A stretch of DNA of 64,000 nucleotides from a virus, in the IMG/VR virus record IMGVR_UViG_3300026488_000022, positions 1 to 64,000 of that record; one strand, given 5' to 3'. How positions within the stretch are numbered: position 1 is the stretch's first letter; each line of letters begins with the position of its first letter. Of this stretch, positions 29,122-37,439 are shown piece by piece. The notes under the pieces were generated by a model. That model did not search any database. It was not told the DNA's origin and saw only the letters and a list, made by a program, of their open reading frames with translations. The position numbers and the translations under genes were made by a program.

Positions 29122-29521
29122 CCTCTTCTTCACCTAAGTAAAGTTTTGCATTTTCTGGGTCTTTAGAAATTCCTACAATTACATTTGCAATTTCAGTTAT
29201 AAATGAAATAGGAAGATAATTTAAAGTTTCATCAGAAATACCGATAGTATCCCTATTAATAGGAATTTCTCTATTTCTCTCATCAAGTAAATTCCTCCAA
29301 TCTACTATTCCTCTTTTGCAAACTTCCCAATTATAAGAACCGGTAGAAACACTAATACTTTCATCTTTATTTAACCTAACCATTTTATCTTCAATCTCAA
29401 TGAGTTCTTTTGGAGTTAAAGGTCTAATTTCAACTGTAAAAGGGTCTTTTTCTCCTCTTTCTAAGATAGGAACATATCTATAAGTTATATCCTTTTTAGC
29501 TCTATCAATTCTAATTGCCAT
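29111..29521 (-). CDS. Tail assembly chaperone
   Basis: 136 residues. The segment VEIRPLTPKELIEIEDKMVR is typical of phage tail chaperones that bind the tape measure protein during assembly. It directly follows the tail tube gene and ends in acidic EEEDDK. Confidence 0.65.
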   Translation of the reverse strand: MAIRIDRAKKDITYRYVPILERGEKDPFTVEIRPLTPKELIEIEDKMVRLNKDESISVSTGSYNWEVCKRGIVDWRNLLDERNREIPINRDTIGISDETLNYLPISFITEIANVIVGISKDPENAKLYLGEEEDDK

Positions 29522-29567
29522 TTATTATCCTTTATTAATTAAATTTAGTTAATAAAGCACACAAAAA

Positions 29568-30893
29568 TTATTTGTGTGCTAAATAGAATGCCTCACCTAA
29601 AACTGGATGTTCATATGCCTCAAACTCAAGTTTATTTGCAAGAACACCATCATCATCTTCTACACTTACACTTGTGTATTTGATATATGGTAACCAAATT
29701 GCAAATTTATGTTTTTGTGTTTCATCGTCAGTTTCAGTTTTCATTTCAAGGAAAAACTCTGCTGTTTGATTATTTTTGAATTTGTTAAGCTCATCCCAAT
29801 TTTCAAAAGTAACAGTCATACTACCTTTAACTGTTTTTTTAGTGATAATTTTCCTCATAATACCAGAACTTGTAATAGCCTCTCTATCAGAAACTTGATT
29901 TTCGATTGTTATTTCAACATCTTTACCTTCATAAGTTTTACCATCAACTGTAAGAACTGCATTTTTACCAACATATGGTATTGTTGTTAAATATTGATTT
30001 GAAAGCAAAGGTTCATTTTCTGCTGTTTCAAAAGAACTTGCTCCTAAATCAATTGACAATGTTGCAATATCTGCAACAGGAAAACTAAATTTAACTGAAT
30101 TTGGAACTGCACCTTTTAGTGTTAAACTTCTACTATCAGTCTCATCACACCCATACATCAATTTAACAGCTAAAGATTGTTCCTGACCACAAGGCTTAGC
30201 GAGTTTATATAAAACAGCATCCCCTGTTTCGCCTTCTTGAACTTCGTAGATTTGATAAGCAACATTACTAACAACATCAATTGTGAATTTATCTCCTACT
30301 GCAAAGTCAGTAGAGCCACTAACAATTTTAAATTTAATAATACCGTTGTCATAATCAACACCTGTTGTTGCCTCAGCTTGTGTGCCACTTTCAGTTCCTT
30401 CAACACTCCAAACCTCAGCACCTGCTGTATCTGCATTTATACACTCAATAGTCCAAGTTTCAGTTTTAATAGTGTCTTCATAATACCCAAAATTAGTTAA
30501 GTTACCGTCCCCTGTGTTTCCACTATCAGCTGTGATAGTACTTTCAACTTGAGGGGCTTTGTTTGCTCTAATTACAGCCCCTGTACCAGACCCTGCCTCT
30601 TCTCTAATACCTAATGCTACTTCTAAAACTACATTACCTGCTAAATCATTACTTCCATCTCCTAATGGAATTAGCTCAAATGCTAATGTCCCACTACCAA
30701 ATTCTTTACCCGGTAATGCAGGAGCAGTAATATAAGAGTTTCTTACAACTTTTCTTTCAATAACGTCAATTTCTGGTTTTAATGCACTATCAGATGTAAC
30801 TTCAACAACATCACTGTCTGTAAATGTACCACCTTTATTAAATTCTGCTTCTTTAATAACCGCATAAAGAGTAGATAAAGTTTTATATGCCAT
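29568..30893 (-). CDS. Major tail tube protein with inserted beta domain
   Basis: The 441-residue protein has a tube-protein start (LSTLYAVIKEAEF, VRNSYITAPALPGKEFGSGT) and end (KGSMTVTFENWDELNKFKNN, FEAYEHPVLGEAFYLA). At about 115-215 an extra beta domain is present (TETWTIECIN, WSVEGTESG, DNGIIKFKI, VGDKFTIDV) which also occurs in the proteins at 15304 and 31917. Inserted domains in tube proteins usually project from the tail surface. Octamer 6 lies 32 nt upstream. Confidence 0.85.
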   Translation of the reverse strand: MAYKTLSTLYAVIKEAEFNKGGTFTDSDVVEVTSDSALKPEIDVIERKVVRNSYITAPALPGKEFGSGTLAFELIPLGDGSNDLAGNVVLEVALGIREEAGSGTGAVIRANKAPQVESTITADSGNTGDGNLTNFGYYEDTIKTETWTIECINADTAGAEVWSVEGTESGTQAEATTGVDYDNGIIKFKIVSGSTDFAVGDKFTIDVVSNVAYQIYEVQEGETGDAVLYKLAKPCGQEQSLAVKLMYGCDETDSRSLTLKGAVPNSVKFSFPVADIATLSIDLGASSFETAENEPLLSNQYLTTIPYVGKNAVLTVDGKTYEGKDVEITIENQVSDREAITSSGIMRKIITKKTVKGSMTVTFENWDELNKFKNNQTAEFFLEMKTETDDETQKHKFAIWLPYIKYTSVSVEDDDGVLANKLEFEAYEHPVLGEAFYLAHK

Positions 30894-30924
30894 TTTACCT
30901 TCCTTTTATTTATTCTACAAAAAT

Positions 30925-30932
30925 TATATCGG
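30925..30932 (-). promoter_or_regulatory. Late promoter octamer 6 (tail tube)
   Basis: CCGATATA, 32 nt before the tail tube ATG. Confidence 0.6.
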
Positions 30933-30939
30933 ATAGGTA

Positions 30940-31917
30940 TTATTCACCTTCGATAATACCTTCACCTGCTAATTTTATCGGACTTTTCACCACAGGATTT
31001 AACACCCTGTATTTTACATTCAATTTATCAAAACCTTCTTCTGTTATTATTTTAGTTTCTATTATTTCAATTTCTGGTAATTCTATACCATAAGAAAATT
31101 GAACATTTTTATTATTAATTTCAAAAAATGACACTTCTTTACTTAGATAATCAATTTCAGCTAAATTTAAAGTTCTGTTAAAAAATCTTGTCTGGTCAAA
31201 TAAAGCCTTAGTATAAGATTTATTACTCATAGGAGGCAAGAAAGCATAATTTCTTTTTGCACATAAAATATAAGATACTTTTACTCCGTTTTCAAATTCA
31301 ATTGTTAGTTTATTTTGATAAAGCTCTTTTAAACCTACAAAATATAAAAATTCAATATTAAATACTTTTTCGGTATTAGGATTTATTACATCTCCTATAT
31401 TAATACCTTTAATTTGAATACCATAAACATTTAACAAATTAATACTTTTAACTTTTAAATCTTCCTTATAACCATTAACAAACTTAACTTCAACAACTTT
31501 ACTAATATCATCAGTTAAATCCACTTCAACCCAAAAATTGCCTTTAAAAACACCTTTACTCCAGATTAAATTTTCTTTTAAAGTATCCTTAATAAGATAA
31601 AAATTGTCTTTTATTTCTGTCTGAATAATTTTGTTTTCTAATTTATAACCATAAACTGTTAATTTTTTAAGTTTTTGTTGAGGTTTAACAAAATAAGTAG
31701 AATATAAAACACTATAATAATTACAATTTTTTAAATTAATTTTATAATTGCAACTTTTAACAGAAGTTACATTTCCTTCTAAGGCTTTTAATAACTTATA
31801 AGAAACACTTTCATTAATACTTTCGTTTTCTAAATTATAAACTCTTAATTTTGCATTAACAAAATTTTTATCACCTATATTTGTGTTTTCATTTATATAC
31901 TTATTTATAGTAGCCAT
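30940..31917 (-). CDS. Tail appendage protein, paralogue of 13053-14300
   Basis: 325 residues, sharing ESVSY, SCNY-type cysteine segments, NGYKEDLKV and IGDVINPNTE with the protein at 13053. Unknown function. It shares the base of the upstream stop/start (TAATGG) with the LamG-containing gene, so both are translated together. Its gene lies directly before the tail tube gene, where siphophages usually have no appendage gene. Confidence 0.55.
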   Translation of the reverse strand: MATINKYINENTNIGDKNFVNAKLRVYNLENESINESVSYKLLKALEGNVTSVKSCNYKINLKNCNYYSVLYSTYFVKPQQKLKKLTVYGYKLENKIIQTEIKDNFYLIKDTLKENLIWSKGVFKGNFWVEVDLTDDISKVVEVKFVNGYKEDLKVKSINLLNVYGIQIKGINIGDVINPNTEKVFNIEFLYFVGLKELYQNKLTIEFENGVKVSYILCAKRNYAFLPPMSNKSYTKALFDQTRFFNRTLNLAEIDYLSKEVSFFEINNKNVQFSYGIELPEIEIIETKIITEEGFDKLNVKYRVLNPVVKSPIKLAGEGIIEGE

Positions 31918-33638
31918 TACAATTTCCTTGCTAAATTACCTATTTTAAATATCTTATCAGTTAAATCAATATCAGGTAGATATCCCCACAAAACTTTTTC
32001 ACTATTAACATAAACTTCTACATATTTTTCTTCTTTATAAAAGATAAGTGTATAAAAAAGCCACTCTTGTAAATTATATTTTTTATCACTTATAGTTTGC
32101 CCATCTAAATAAATATAATTTCCATTTTTAACAATATAAACATAGATTTTTCCGTTTGGGTGCATTCCTAAGCCAAGTCCGTTTTGCTCTTCATAATTAC
32201 TTAAAATTAAACGTTCATAACCATTCAAATAAAACCAGCCACTAACGGAAAAATCGCTATTAGGAATAGGAACATTTGTTTTTACCCCCGAATAACCTTC
32301 TAAAACCACTGCTTTATGTAGATAACCTTTTTCATAATAACCGGGATATTCCTCATTAATCCATTCCCCTAAATAAACTTCTTCTTCATCGTTTAAATTT
32401 TCTTCAAACCTAAACAATCCTACACAACTACCATCACCAAAAATATCTTTTATTTTTTCAGTTCCTTCTTGTTTATAATGCCCTACTAAAACTTCTGAAC
32501 TTATACTATAATATAAAGAGGCTTTAAAATCATTACTTAAAGCTTCTTTAATTAAATCAAAACATTTAATATCAGTTACAAATTCACCGTATCCGATTTT
32601 ATCAACTACTTCAAAATCTTTTATTCCGTTTTTACTATTTATAGTATTAATCTCTTTTAATTTATTTTCTAAAACAAATTGAAACCTCTCAACATTATAA
32701 TTTTCACCAGAAATATTAAAACAACCATATTGTTGATAAATTTCAGTCAAAAATACCTCTCTAAAAGGCTCTCTTAAAAATTCATTCTTATGAAATATAT
32801 ATTCAGGAGATTTTAATTCAAATATGAGTTCAGGAGTATTATTAACATCAAACAACATAGTAAATTTAGAAACAACAGCTTTTTTTAATTCAATCGCACA
32901 AGTGTCGTCTCCACAATAATATCCCATTAATAAATCAACCTTCGGTAACTCACTACATTTCATTGAAGGTTTATATAAAAAAGCACTTCCTAATTCTCCT
33001 GCTTGTACTTCATAAATCTGACAAGCTACATTTGAAGTTATATTTATTGTAAAATAATCACCAACATTGTATTCAAATTCGTCTGAAATTAAAACTTTAA
33101 TAATTTCATTAAAATAATCTTTTCCTGTTATGGCATTGTGTTTCCAACCACTTTCACTACCATAAACAGACCACTTTTTATCTCCTAAATATTCAAATGT
33201 CCAAACTTCAGTTTTTACATTAAAAGCAACATAATCTAATAATTGAACTTTTTTATTAATGCTTTCTATTGTATCACTCTCTATTTCATATTCAATTCTC
33301 GGATATTTATTAGCATTTAAAATCCCTCCACTACTAATACCGGGTATCTGCCTTTCTCCAAAGACACTATAAAAAAGCTCATTATTCACATTATCAAAAA
33401 CTTTATTATAAACAAAAGGTAAAAGAGATGTTTTAACGATAGCTGACCCGTTGCTTTTTCCTAAAACTTTCTTTTTATCAAAAAAATAAGTTTTACTTTT
33501 ATTTCTGTCAATTTTAGTAAAATCAATATTTACTAAACTTCCGCTTTTAAATTCAATCAAGTCATTAGCAACAAAAAAATCATTACGTTCATTATCACTT
33601 CTTTTAACTGCTATTATTTTAACTGACTCTTTTTTCAA
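31917..33638 (-). CDS. Diverged tail-tube paralogue with C-terminal LamG-like domain
   Basis: Residues about 130-400 of 573 follow the tail tube protein at 29568 segment by segment: TEVWTFEYLG, WSVYGSESG, VGDYFTINITSNVA, QIYEVQAGE, a cysteine pair YYCGDDTC against YGCDETD, and NISGENYNVERFQFVLENK. The last 170 residues are a LamG/concanavalin-like fold (GLFRFEENLND, FSVSGWFYL, EVYVNSEKVLWG). So this looks like a second tube-type subunit carrying a sugar-binding domain. Role in the tail is inferred. Confidence 0.6.
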   Translation of the reverse strand: MKKESVKIIAVKRSDNERNDFFVANDLIEFKSGSLVNIDFTKIDRNKSKTYFFDKKKVLGKSNGSAIVKTSLLPFVYNKVFDNVNNELFYSVFGERQIPGISSGGILNANKYPRIEYEIESDTIESINKKVQLLDYVAFNVKTEVWTFEYLGDKKWSVYGSESGWKHNAITGKDYFNEIIKVLISDEFEYNVGDYFTINITSNVACQIYEVQAGELGSAFLYKPSMKCSELPKVDLLMGYYCGDDTCAIELKKAVVSKFTMLFDVNNTPELIFELKSPEYIFHKNEFLREPFREVFLTEIYQQYGCFNISGENYNVERFQFVLENKLKEINTINSKNGIKDFEVVDKIGYGEFVTDIKCFDLIKEALSNDFKASLYYSISSEVLVGHYKQEGTEKIKDIFGDGSCVGLFRFEENLNDEEEVYLGEWINEEYPGYYEKGYLHKAVVLEGYSGVKTNVPIPNSDFSVSGWFYLNGYERLILSNYEEQNGLGLGMHPNGKIYVYIVKNGNYIYLDGQTISDKKYNLQEWLFYTLIFYKEEKYVEVYVNSEKVLWGYLPDIDLTDKIFKIGNLARKL

Positions 33639-33639
33639 A

Positions 33640-34047
33640 TCAAATCCTTTTAATATACCTAACTTCTATATCTATCTTTGCAATAGCATAAGGATGAACT
33701 ATCCCACCTTCTCTTTTCATACTACTCACTGTCATATCAACAACACCCATAGGTTGCCATCTAATATCCTCTACAACCTCATAAACAACATCAATTAAAT
33801 CACTTAATATATCCTCATATTTATTTCTATGTTGTTTATTAAACACATAAACACTAATGTTACCAATATAATAAGCTTTTCTATTTGTTAAATTGTCTCT
33901 TTCTTTTTCCTCACTTTCATAAATCACACTAACAGCCGGAAATCTGTCTATTTGAGACCATAAAGGAACTATATTTTTATAAAACTTAACAAACAAATTC
34001 TTATCTTTTAAGCCTTGGACTATTTTCTCTACAATTTCTTTTCTCAT
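33640..34047 (-). CDS. Tail terminator / tail completion protein
   Basis: 135 residues. The segments FPAVSVIYESEE, YIGNISVYVFNK and HPYAIAKIDIEVRY fit phage tail terminator proteins (lambda gpU, HK97 gp10-neighbour type), which cap the finished tail. Located between the gp10-like gene and tail genes, as expected. The ATG overlaps the stop of the 28-residue membrane peptide gene. Confidence 0.6.
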   Translation of the reverse strand: MRKEIVEKIVQGLKDKNLFVKFYKNIVPLWSQIDRFPAVSVIYESEEKERDNLTNRKAYYIGNISVYVFNKQHRNKYEDILSDLIDVVYEVVEDIRWQPMGVVDMTVSSMKREGGIVHPYAIAKIDIEVRYIKRI

Positions 34048-34130
34048 AATGAAAACCCTTTTAAAAATTCAATACATAACATCAATAAAATTACAAAATA
34101 AAATAAATTAGTACTTTTTTTAATTATCAT
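34044..34130 (-). CDS. 28-residue membrane peptide
   Basis: ATG at 34130 overlaps the stop of the preceding gene (ATGA) and the stop at 34044 overlaps the ATG of the next gene, so the frame is locked between two real genes. GGAG stands five bases before the ATG. One hydrophobic helix (NLFYFVILLMLCIEF). Function unknown. Confidence 0.6.
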   Translation of the reverse strand: MIIKKSTNLFYFVILLMLCIEFLKGFSL

Positions 34131-34612
34131 ATCAGCTCCTTAGACTCTTTTAAAATCAATTCAAATAAATCTCCTACTGAAGTGATATTACCTCTACCTT
34201 TATCAAACAAAACATCATACATCCAATCTTTCCAATAAGGCACTTTTCCATCTTTTCTTTGGGGTTTTGCCATATCAGTAAATTTAGCATAAGGCACTCC
34301 TATTTCTGCCCAACTATGAATTATAAAACTTTCTCCTTTTTTATAACTCTCAACCTTTGTTTTAATACTATTAACTTGATTTCCACTAATTTTATAAGTA
34401 AATCTTCTTTTTAACGGTCTTCTTTTATGGAGGTATTCAACAGGAATAGGAGTACCTAATGCTCTTTTAAGTGCTTTTTTCCAAGCTTTTAAATCTAAAT
34501 CAAGATTTTTTGCTAAAAGTTCTAATTTATGAAAAGATAAATCGGGTAATTCTTTTTTAAGCCCTACCCAAGCCTCCCCGACTGATTTTTTTATCCTCAC
34601 ATTAGCTATCAT
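34127..34612 (-). CDS. Head-tail joining protein, HK97 gp10 / minor tail Z type
   Basis: 161 residues, with basic middle (YLHKRRPLKRRFTYK) and segments IIHSWAEIGVPYAKF and WMYDVLFDKG. Size, charge and place after the gp6-like connector fit the gp10/Z family of neck or tail-completion proteins. Four-base overlaps exist on both sides. Confidence 0.5.
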   Translation of the reverse strand: MIANVRIKKSVGEAWVGLKKELPDLSFHKLELLAKNLDLDLKAWKKALKRALGTPIPVEYLHKRRPLKRRFTYKISGNQVNSIKTKVESYKKGESFIIHSWAEIGVPYAKFTDMAKPQRKDGKVPYWKDWMYDVLFDKGRGNITSVGDLFELILKESKELI

Positions 34613-35166
34613 AATCTAAATACCCTAAAAGAATTTAACATTTTATCTACAACAGCAGGAACTTCATCATTAACTTTCATACTTTCTCTAATGCCTGTGG
34701 ATAAAGAAGCTATGTTATCTGTATCTTTTGTTACGTCATTATAAAGTTTTTTTCCTAATAACAATAAACCTGATACCAACCCCTCAGGTATTAAATCAAT
34801 ATCATTATAACCTACCTTATATTCAATTCGCATAATCTGATAGTTCTCTATTGAAAATAAAACAGGCAGATAAATTCTATTTAATTCTCCTATTTCAAAA
34901 CTTAATAACACATCATTTTCAAGCTCCTCGCCATCAATCGTTATTTTTATAATTTCACTTATTAGACCTTTTTTTGTATAAATAGAGTTACCATAAATTT
35001 TATTAATGCGCTCAACTAAATCTCTTTCAAAAATTCCCACATTATAATAGTCATAAATATAACTCTCACTTATAATTAATATTTCTTTTAACAATTCATC
35101 TATTTCATCATCTTGAATATCTAAAACTTTTTTAAACTCTATTAACAAATCATCTATAAGAGCCAT
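34609..35166 (-). CDS. Head-tail connector, gp6-like
   Basis: 185 residues. Helical N-terminus (IDDLLIEFKKVLDI, ILIISESYIYDYYNV), a strand-rich middle and a helical end with IPEGLVSGLLLLGKKLYND fit the HK97 gp6/SPP1 gp15 connector family that forms a ring below the portal. Confidence 0.7.
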   Translation of the reverse strand: MALIDDLLIEFKKVLDIQDDEIDELLKEILIISESYIYDYYNVGIFERDLVERINKIYGNSIYTKKGLISEIIKITIDGEELENDVLLSFEIGELNRIYLPVLFSIENYQIMRIEYKVGYNDIDLIPEGLVSGLLLLGKKLYNDVTKDTDNIASLSTGIRESMKVNDEVPAVVDKMLNSFRVFRL

Positions 35167-35206
35167 AACTTATCCTTTTATAAAACTTACAATTTTAGAC
35201 CAAAAA

Positions 35207-35485
35207 TCAACTATTTTCTTTTTTAGACTTTGCTTTTCTTTTCCTCGTTTGACTTTTGGTATGTAATTCGCTTGTGGTTTCCCTCTCTTTACGAAGTAAC
35301 TCCTTTTTAGAATTTTTAGTCGTATCTTTAATCTTTTCTATTAAAACAAATTCTTTTGGAAAAGTAGAAAGCAGATATTTACCAAGCTCTTCATCTACAA
35401 CATACAAACCATCATATCTATTAGGACTAAATAAAATCCCTCTAACCATAATACCTTTACCGATAACTTTAATTTTATATTTCAT
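35207..35485 (-). CDS. Small protein with basic tail, head region
   Basis: 92 residues: a strand-rich first half (IKVIGKGIMVRGILFSPNRY, YLLSTFPKEFVLIEKI) like small proteins often encoded between capsid and connector genes, then a very basic tail (TRKRKAKSKK). Its position beside gp6 suggests that it belonged to the capsid-connector border. Octamer 7 lies 32 nt before the ATG. Confidence 0.5.
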   Translation of the reverse strand: MKYKIKVIGKGIMVRGILFSPNRYDGLYVVDEELGKYLLSTFPKEFVLIEKIKDTTKNSKKELLRKERETTSELHTKSQTRKRKAKSKKENS

Positions 35486-35516
35486 TATAAATCCTTTTAA
35501 TAAATGTATTTACTTA

Positions 35517-35524
35517 TATATCAG
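35517..35524 (-). promoter_or_regulatory. Late promoter octamer 7 (connector operon)
   Basis: CTGATATA, 32 nt before the 35485 start at the edge of element copy 5. Confidence 0.6.
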
Positions 35525-35710
35525 TATAAAATAAAAGTAAAATTTAATTTAAGAATTCTATTATAATATAATAATAACTTTAAGGGTTTGGACACTTTTG
35601 GACAGTAGCAGAAAGCCCTAAAATTCGGACTTTTAACAACTTGCAAACATTTATAATCAGTAAAAAATGTCATTTCGGCGGTCAAGAGTTTTTTATAATT
35701 TTTGTAAAAA
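35525..35710 (-). repeat. Intergenic element copy 5
   Basis: Full copy, nearly identical to copy 6 (both with GGACACTTTTGGACAGTAGCAGAAAG). It lies at the portal-connector junction and joins the outward moron promoter. Confidence 0.9.
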
Positions 35711-35714
35711 ACTC

Positions 35715-35743
35715 TTGACATAAAGTTAAAAGTGTTTTATAAT
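35715..35743 (+). promoter_or_regulatory. Moron promoter, sigma70 type
   Basis: TTGACA (35715-35720), 17 bp, TATAAT (35738-35743), almost identical in surroundings to 23493-23521. Confidence 0.88.
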
Positions 35744-35780
35744 TCTAAGCATAAAACAAAAAACAAAAGGAGAATTGAAA

Positions 35781-35906
35781 ATGAAAAGAGATTTTAATAT
35801 TTTAAAAATATATCAAAGAGAAATAAATTGCAGACCAAAAGTTGTTAAAAACAAAAAGAAATATACAAGGAAAGTAAAGCATAAAAAAGCTTTACTAAAC
35901 TTTTAA
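35781..35906 (+). CDS. 41-residue basic moron peptide
   Basis: ATG behind AAAAGGAG and the strong moron promoter. The product is highly basic (KNKKKYTRKVKHKK) with a single Cys. It ends inside the last codons of the convergent portal gene (12-bp overlap). Function unknown; nucleic-acid binding is possible from charge alone. Confidence 0.7.
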   Translation: MKRDFNILKIYQREINCRPKVVKNKKKYTRKVKHKKALLNF

Positions 35907-37229
35907 ATCAGGCTCACCACCAAGTGGGTCTGTGCTTCCTACATTTGTAGGTTTGTTTTGCCCTTCTGAACTATTTTGACTCATTTTTACTAAATCTTGA
36001 AAGAATTGTGCTTCACTTCCTGTTAAAAATGCAGGAACAACATTTTTGTCAGCTCCTTCAAAATCCATTTCTGGTAAATCAACTAAATCTCTTGCCTCAT
36101 TTAATGTAGCAAGTCCTGTTGCAAACAATGTTCTTGCACTATCAGCTTTTACATCAAGTGCAGTATCAAGTTCTGTTATTCTTCCAAAATCAAACTCAAA
36201 ATAATATTTTCCATAACCAAATTGTTTCCCTAAAAAGAGATTAATTTGGTCTTGTATTCTATAAAGATAAGGTCTGACTGCAGTATTAAAAACAACTTTC
36301 ATTAATTCTTGAGGTTTTCCTGCACTTTTATCTTCTCCTCCTAAAACAAGAGAATTTAATTTAAAAACTCTTAAAACTCTTTTTTCACTTATATCAAGGC
36401 TATCTAATAACATTGCGTCTCTTGGACTTGCTTGTACTGTTTTATAATCCATTTTAGCGGGTAAAACAGCAATTCCTCTTCTCTCACTTCCTCCTTTACC
36501 ATATAAAGCATTGAATTGGTCTCTTAATTCATCTATTTGTTGAGGTGTTAGAGCATATTCTGCTTTTAAAATACCAGCTAAAATTACACTACCCTCATAA
36601 AACTCTTTTAAACTATCAATAGCGTCCTTTTCTAAAGTTAAAGTGTCAAGTAAAGGTGCTACACTCGGCAAACCGTAATATGCATTATTTAATGTTGGGT
36701 TAATAATCCAAATAAGTTCGTTTTCTTTATAAGCAATTTGGTCATTATAAATATACCCTTTAATAAATTTAGAGGCGTCAGGTACAACTTGCACTAAATG
36801 TGGTTGGGTTAAAAACCAAGTTTCATAACTTCCTTTAACGTTTTCAAAAGTTAAAGGCGCTACCCCTGAAAGTAATAAACCTTGAATTGCAAGTTCAATT
36901 ATAACTCCCCAGGACCAAAAAGGATTTGGTCTATATTCCCATTCTGCTAATTTTTTATCTTTAACAGGCAGTTTTTTACCCGATTTATCTAACCTATAAA
37001 GTCTTGGGATTGCTTGTCCTCCAGCTTTTGCGATATAATCAACTGCACTAAAAACAAGCTCACTTGTATGAAAAGTGTTTTCCATTCCACTTGTAGCAAG
37101 TTGATTGTTACCTAATTTATAATCCTCAGCTATTTTTTTATTTGCTTTTGTTGCCTTTGTGTCCATATAAACTATTGTTTGTTTTTCTGTTTTTATATCC
37201 TTAGGTTTTAAAAAATCAAATAATCCCAT
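35895..37229 (-). CDS. Portal protein
   Basis: The 444-residue protein forms the dodecameric vertex for DNA packaging and tail attachment. HK97-type segments are visible: FVFSAVDYIA near 55, YRPNPFWSW near 105, LIWIINPTLNNAYYGLPSVAPL near 170, LKAEYALTPQQIDELRD near 225, SEKRVLRVFKLN near 285, and LNEARDLVDLPEM near 395. Followed by element copy 5 instead of the protease and capsid genes. Confidence 0.92.
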   Translation of the reverse strand: MGLFDFLKPKDIKTEKQTIVYMDTKATKANKKIAEDYKLGNNQLATSGMENTFHTSELVFSAVDYIAKAGGQAIPRLYRLDKSGKKLPVKDKKLAEWEYRPNPFWSWGVIIELAIQGLLLSGVAPLTFENVKGSYETWFLTQPHLVQVVPDASKFIKGYIYNDQIAYKENELIWIINPTLNNAYYGLPSVAPLLDTLTLEKDAIDSLKEFYEGSVILAGILKAEYALTPQQIDELRDQFNALYGKGGSERRGIAVLPAKMDYKTVQASPRDAMLLDSLDISEKRVLRVFKLNSLVLGGEDKSAGKPQELMKVVFNTAVRPYLYRIQDQINLFLGKQFGYGKYYFEFDFGRITELDTALDVKADSARTLFATGLATLNEARDLVDLPEMDFEGADKNVVPAFLTGSEAQFFQDLVKMSQNSSEGQNKPTNVGSTDPLGGEPDLKV

Positions 37230-37260
37230 TTATATTCCTTTTTGTTATTTTACTATTAAA

Positions 37261-37268
37261 TATATCAG
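37261..37268 (-). promoter_or_regulatory. Late promoter octamer 8 (portal)
   Basis: CTGATATA, 32 nt before the portal ATG. Confidence 0.6.
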
Positions 37269-37324
37269 TATAAAAAACAAAAGGAGAAAAAATGAAAAAG
37301 AAGAAAGAGCGGAAGCTCAATTGA
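37269..37324 (+). pseudogene. Remnant moron leader with 10-codon frame
   Basis: The string TATATCAGTATAAAA joins directly to ACAAAAGGAG and an ATG (37292) that opens a 10-codon lysine-rich frame (stop at 37322). In intact loci the element core and moron promoter lie between these two parts. This looks like a deletion that removed both, leaving the ribosome site and a stub. Confidence 0.5.
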
Positions 37325-37347
37325 AGCTTGTTTTACAAACCTCAATT

Positions 37348-37422
37348 GAACGCCCATTTCAGGCGTTCTAAATCAAACACCCATTTCAGGTGTTTTAAAT
37401 TGAACACCCACCCCAGGTGTTC
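37348..37422. repeat. Three tandem 27-bp hairpin units
   Basis: Units start at 37348, 37375 and 37402. Each has a 7-bp stem and 7-nt loop: GAACGCC/GGCGTTC, AAACACC/GGTGTTT and GAACACC/GGTGTTC with loops CATTTCA, CATTTCA and CACCCCA. Stem changes are compensated on the other arm. A weaker related hairpin AAGCT-CAATTGA-AGCTT lies at 37313-37329. Confidence 0.85.
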
Positions 37423-37428
37423 TACTAT

Positions 37429-37436
37429 TATATCGG
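37429..37436 (-). promoter_or_regulatory. Late promoter octamer 9, upstream of the hairpin array
   Basis: CCGATATA just behind the stop of the 37440 gene, 200 bp before the portal ATG. A transcript from here would begin with the hairpin array. Confidence 0.5.
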
Positions 37437-37439
37437 AAA

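Noticed and set aside
29105-29135. Programmed frameshift between the two tail chaperone genes
   Set aside because: The genes overlap, but no convincing slippery heptamer is present, and the second gene has its own ATG.
35521-35721. 66-residue minus-strand open frame inside element copy 5, with near twin in copy 6 (43304-43504)
   Set aside because: Other copies have one-base length differences (for example CACTTTGG against CACTTTTGG) that break the frame, and there is no ribosome site. The element is conserved as DNA or RNA, not as protein.
37348-37422. Tandem 27-bp repeats as a CRISPR array
   Set aside because: Units are directly adjacent with no unique spacers, and only three exist. The dispersed elements are also not a CRISPR array.
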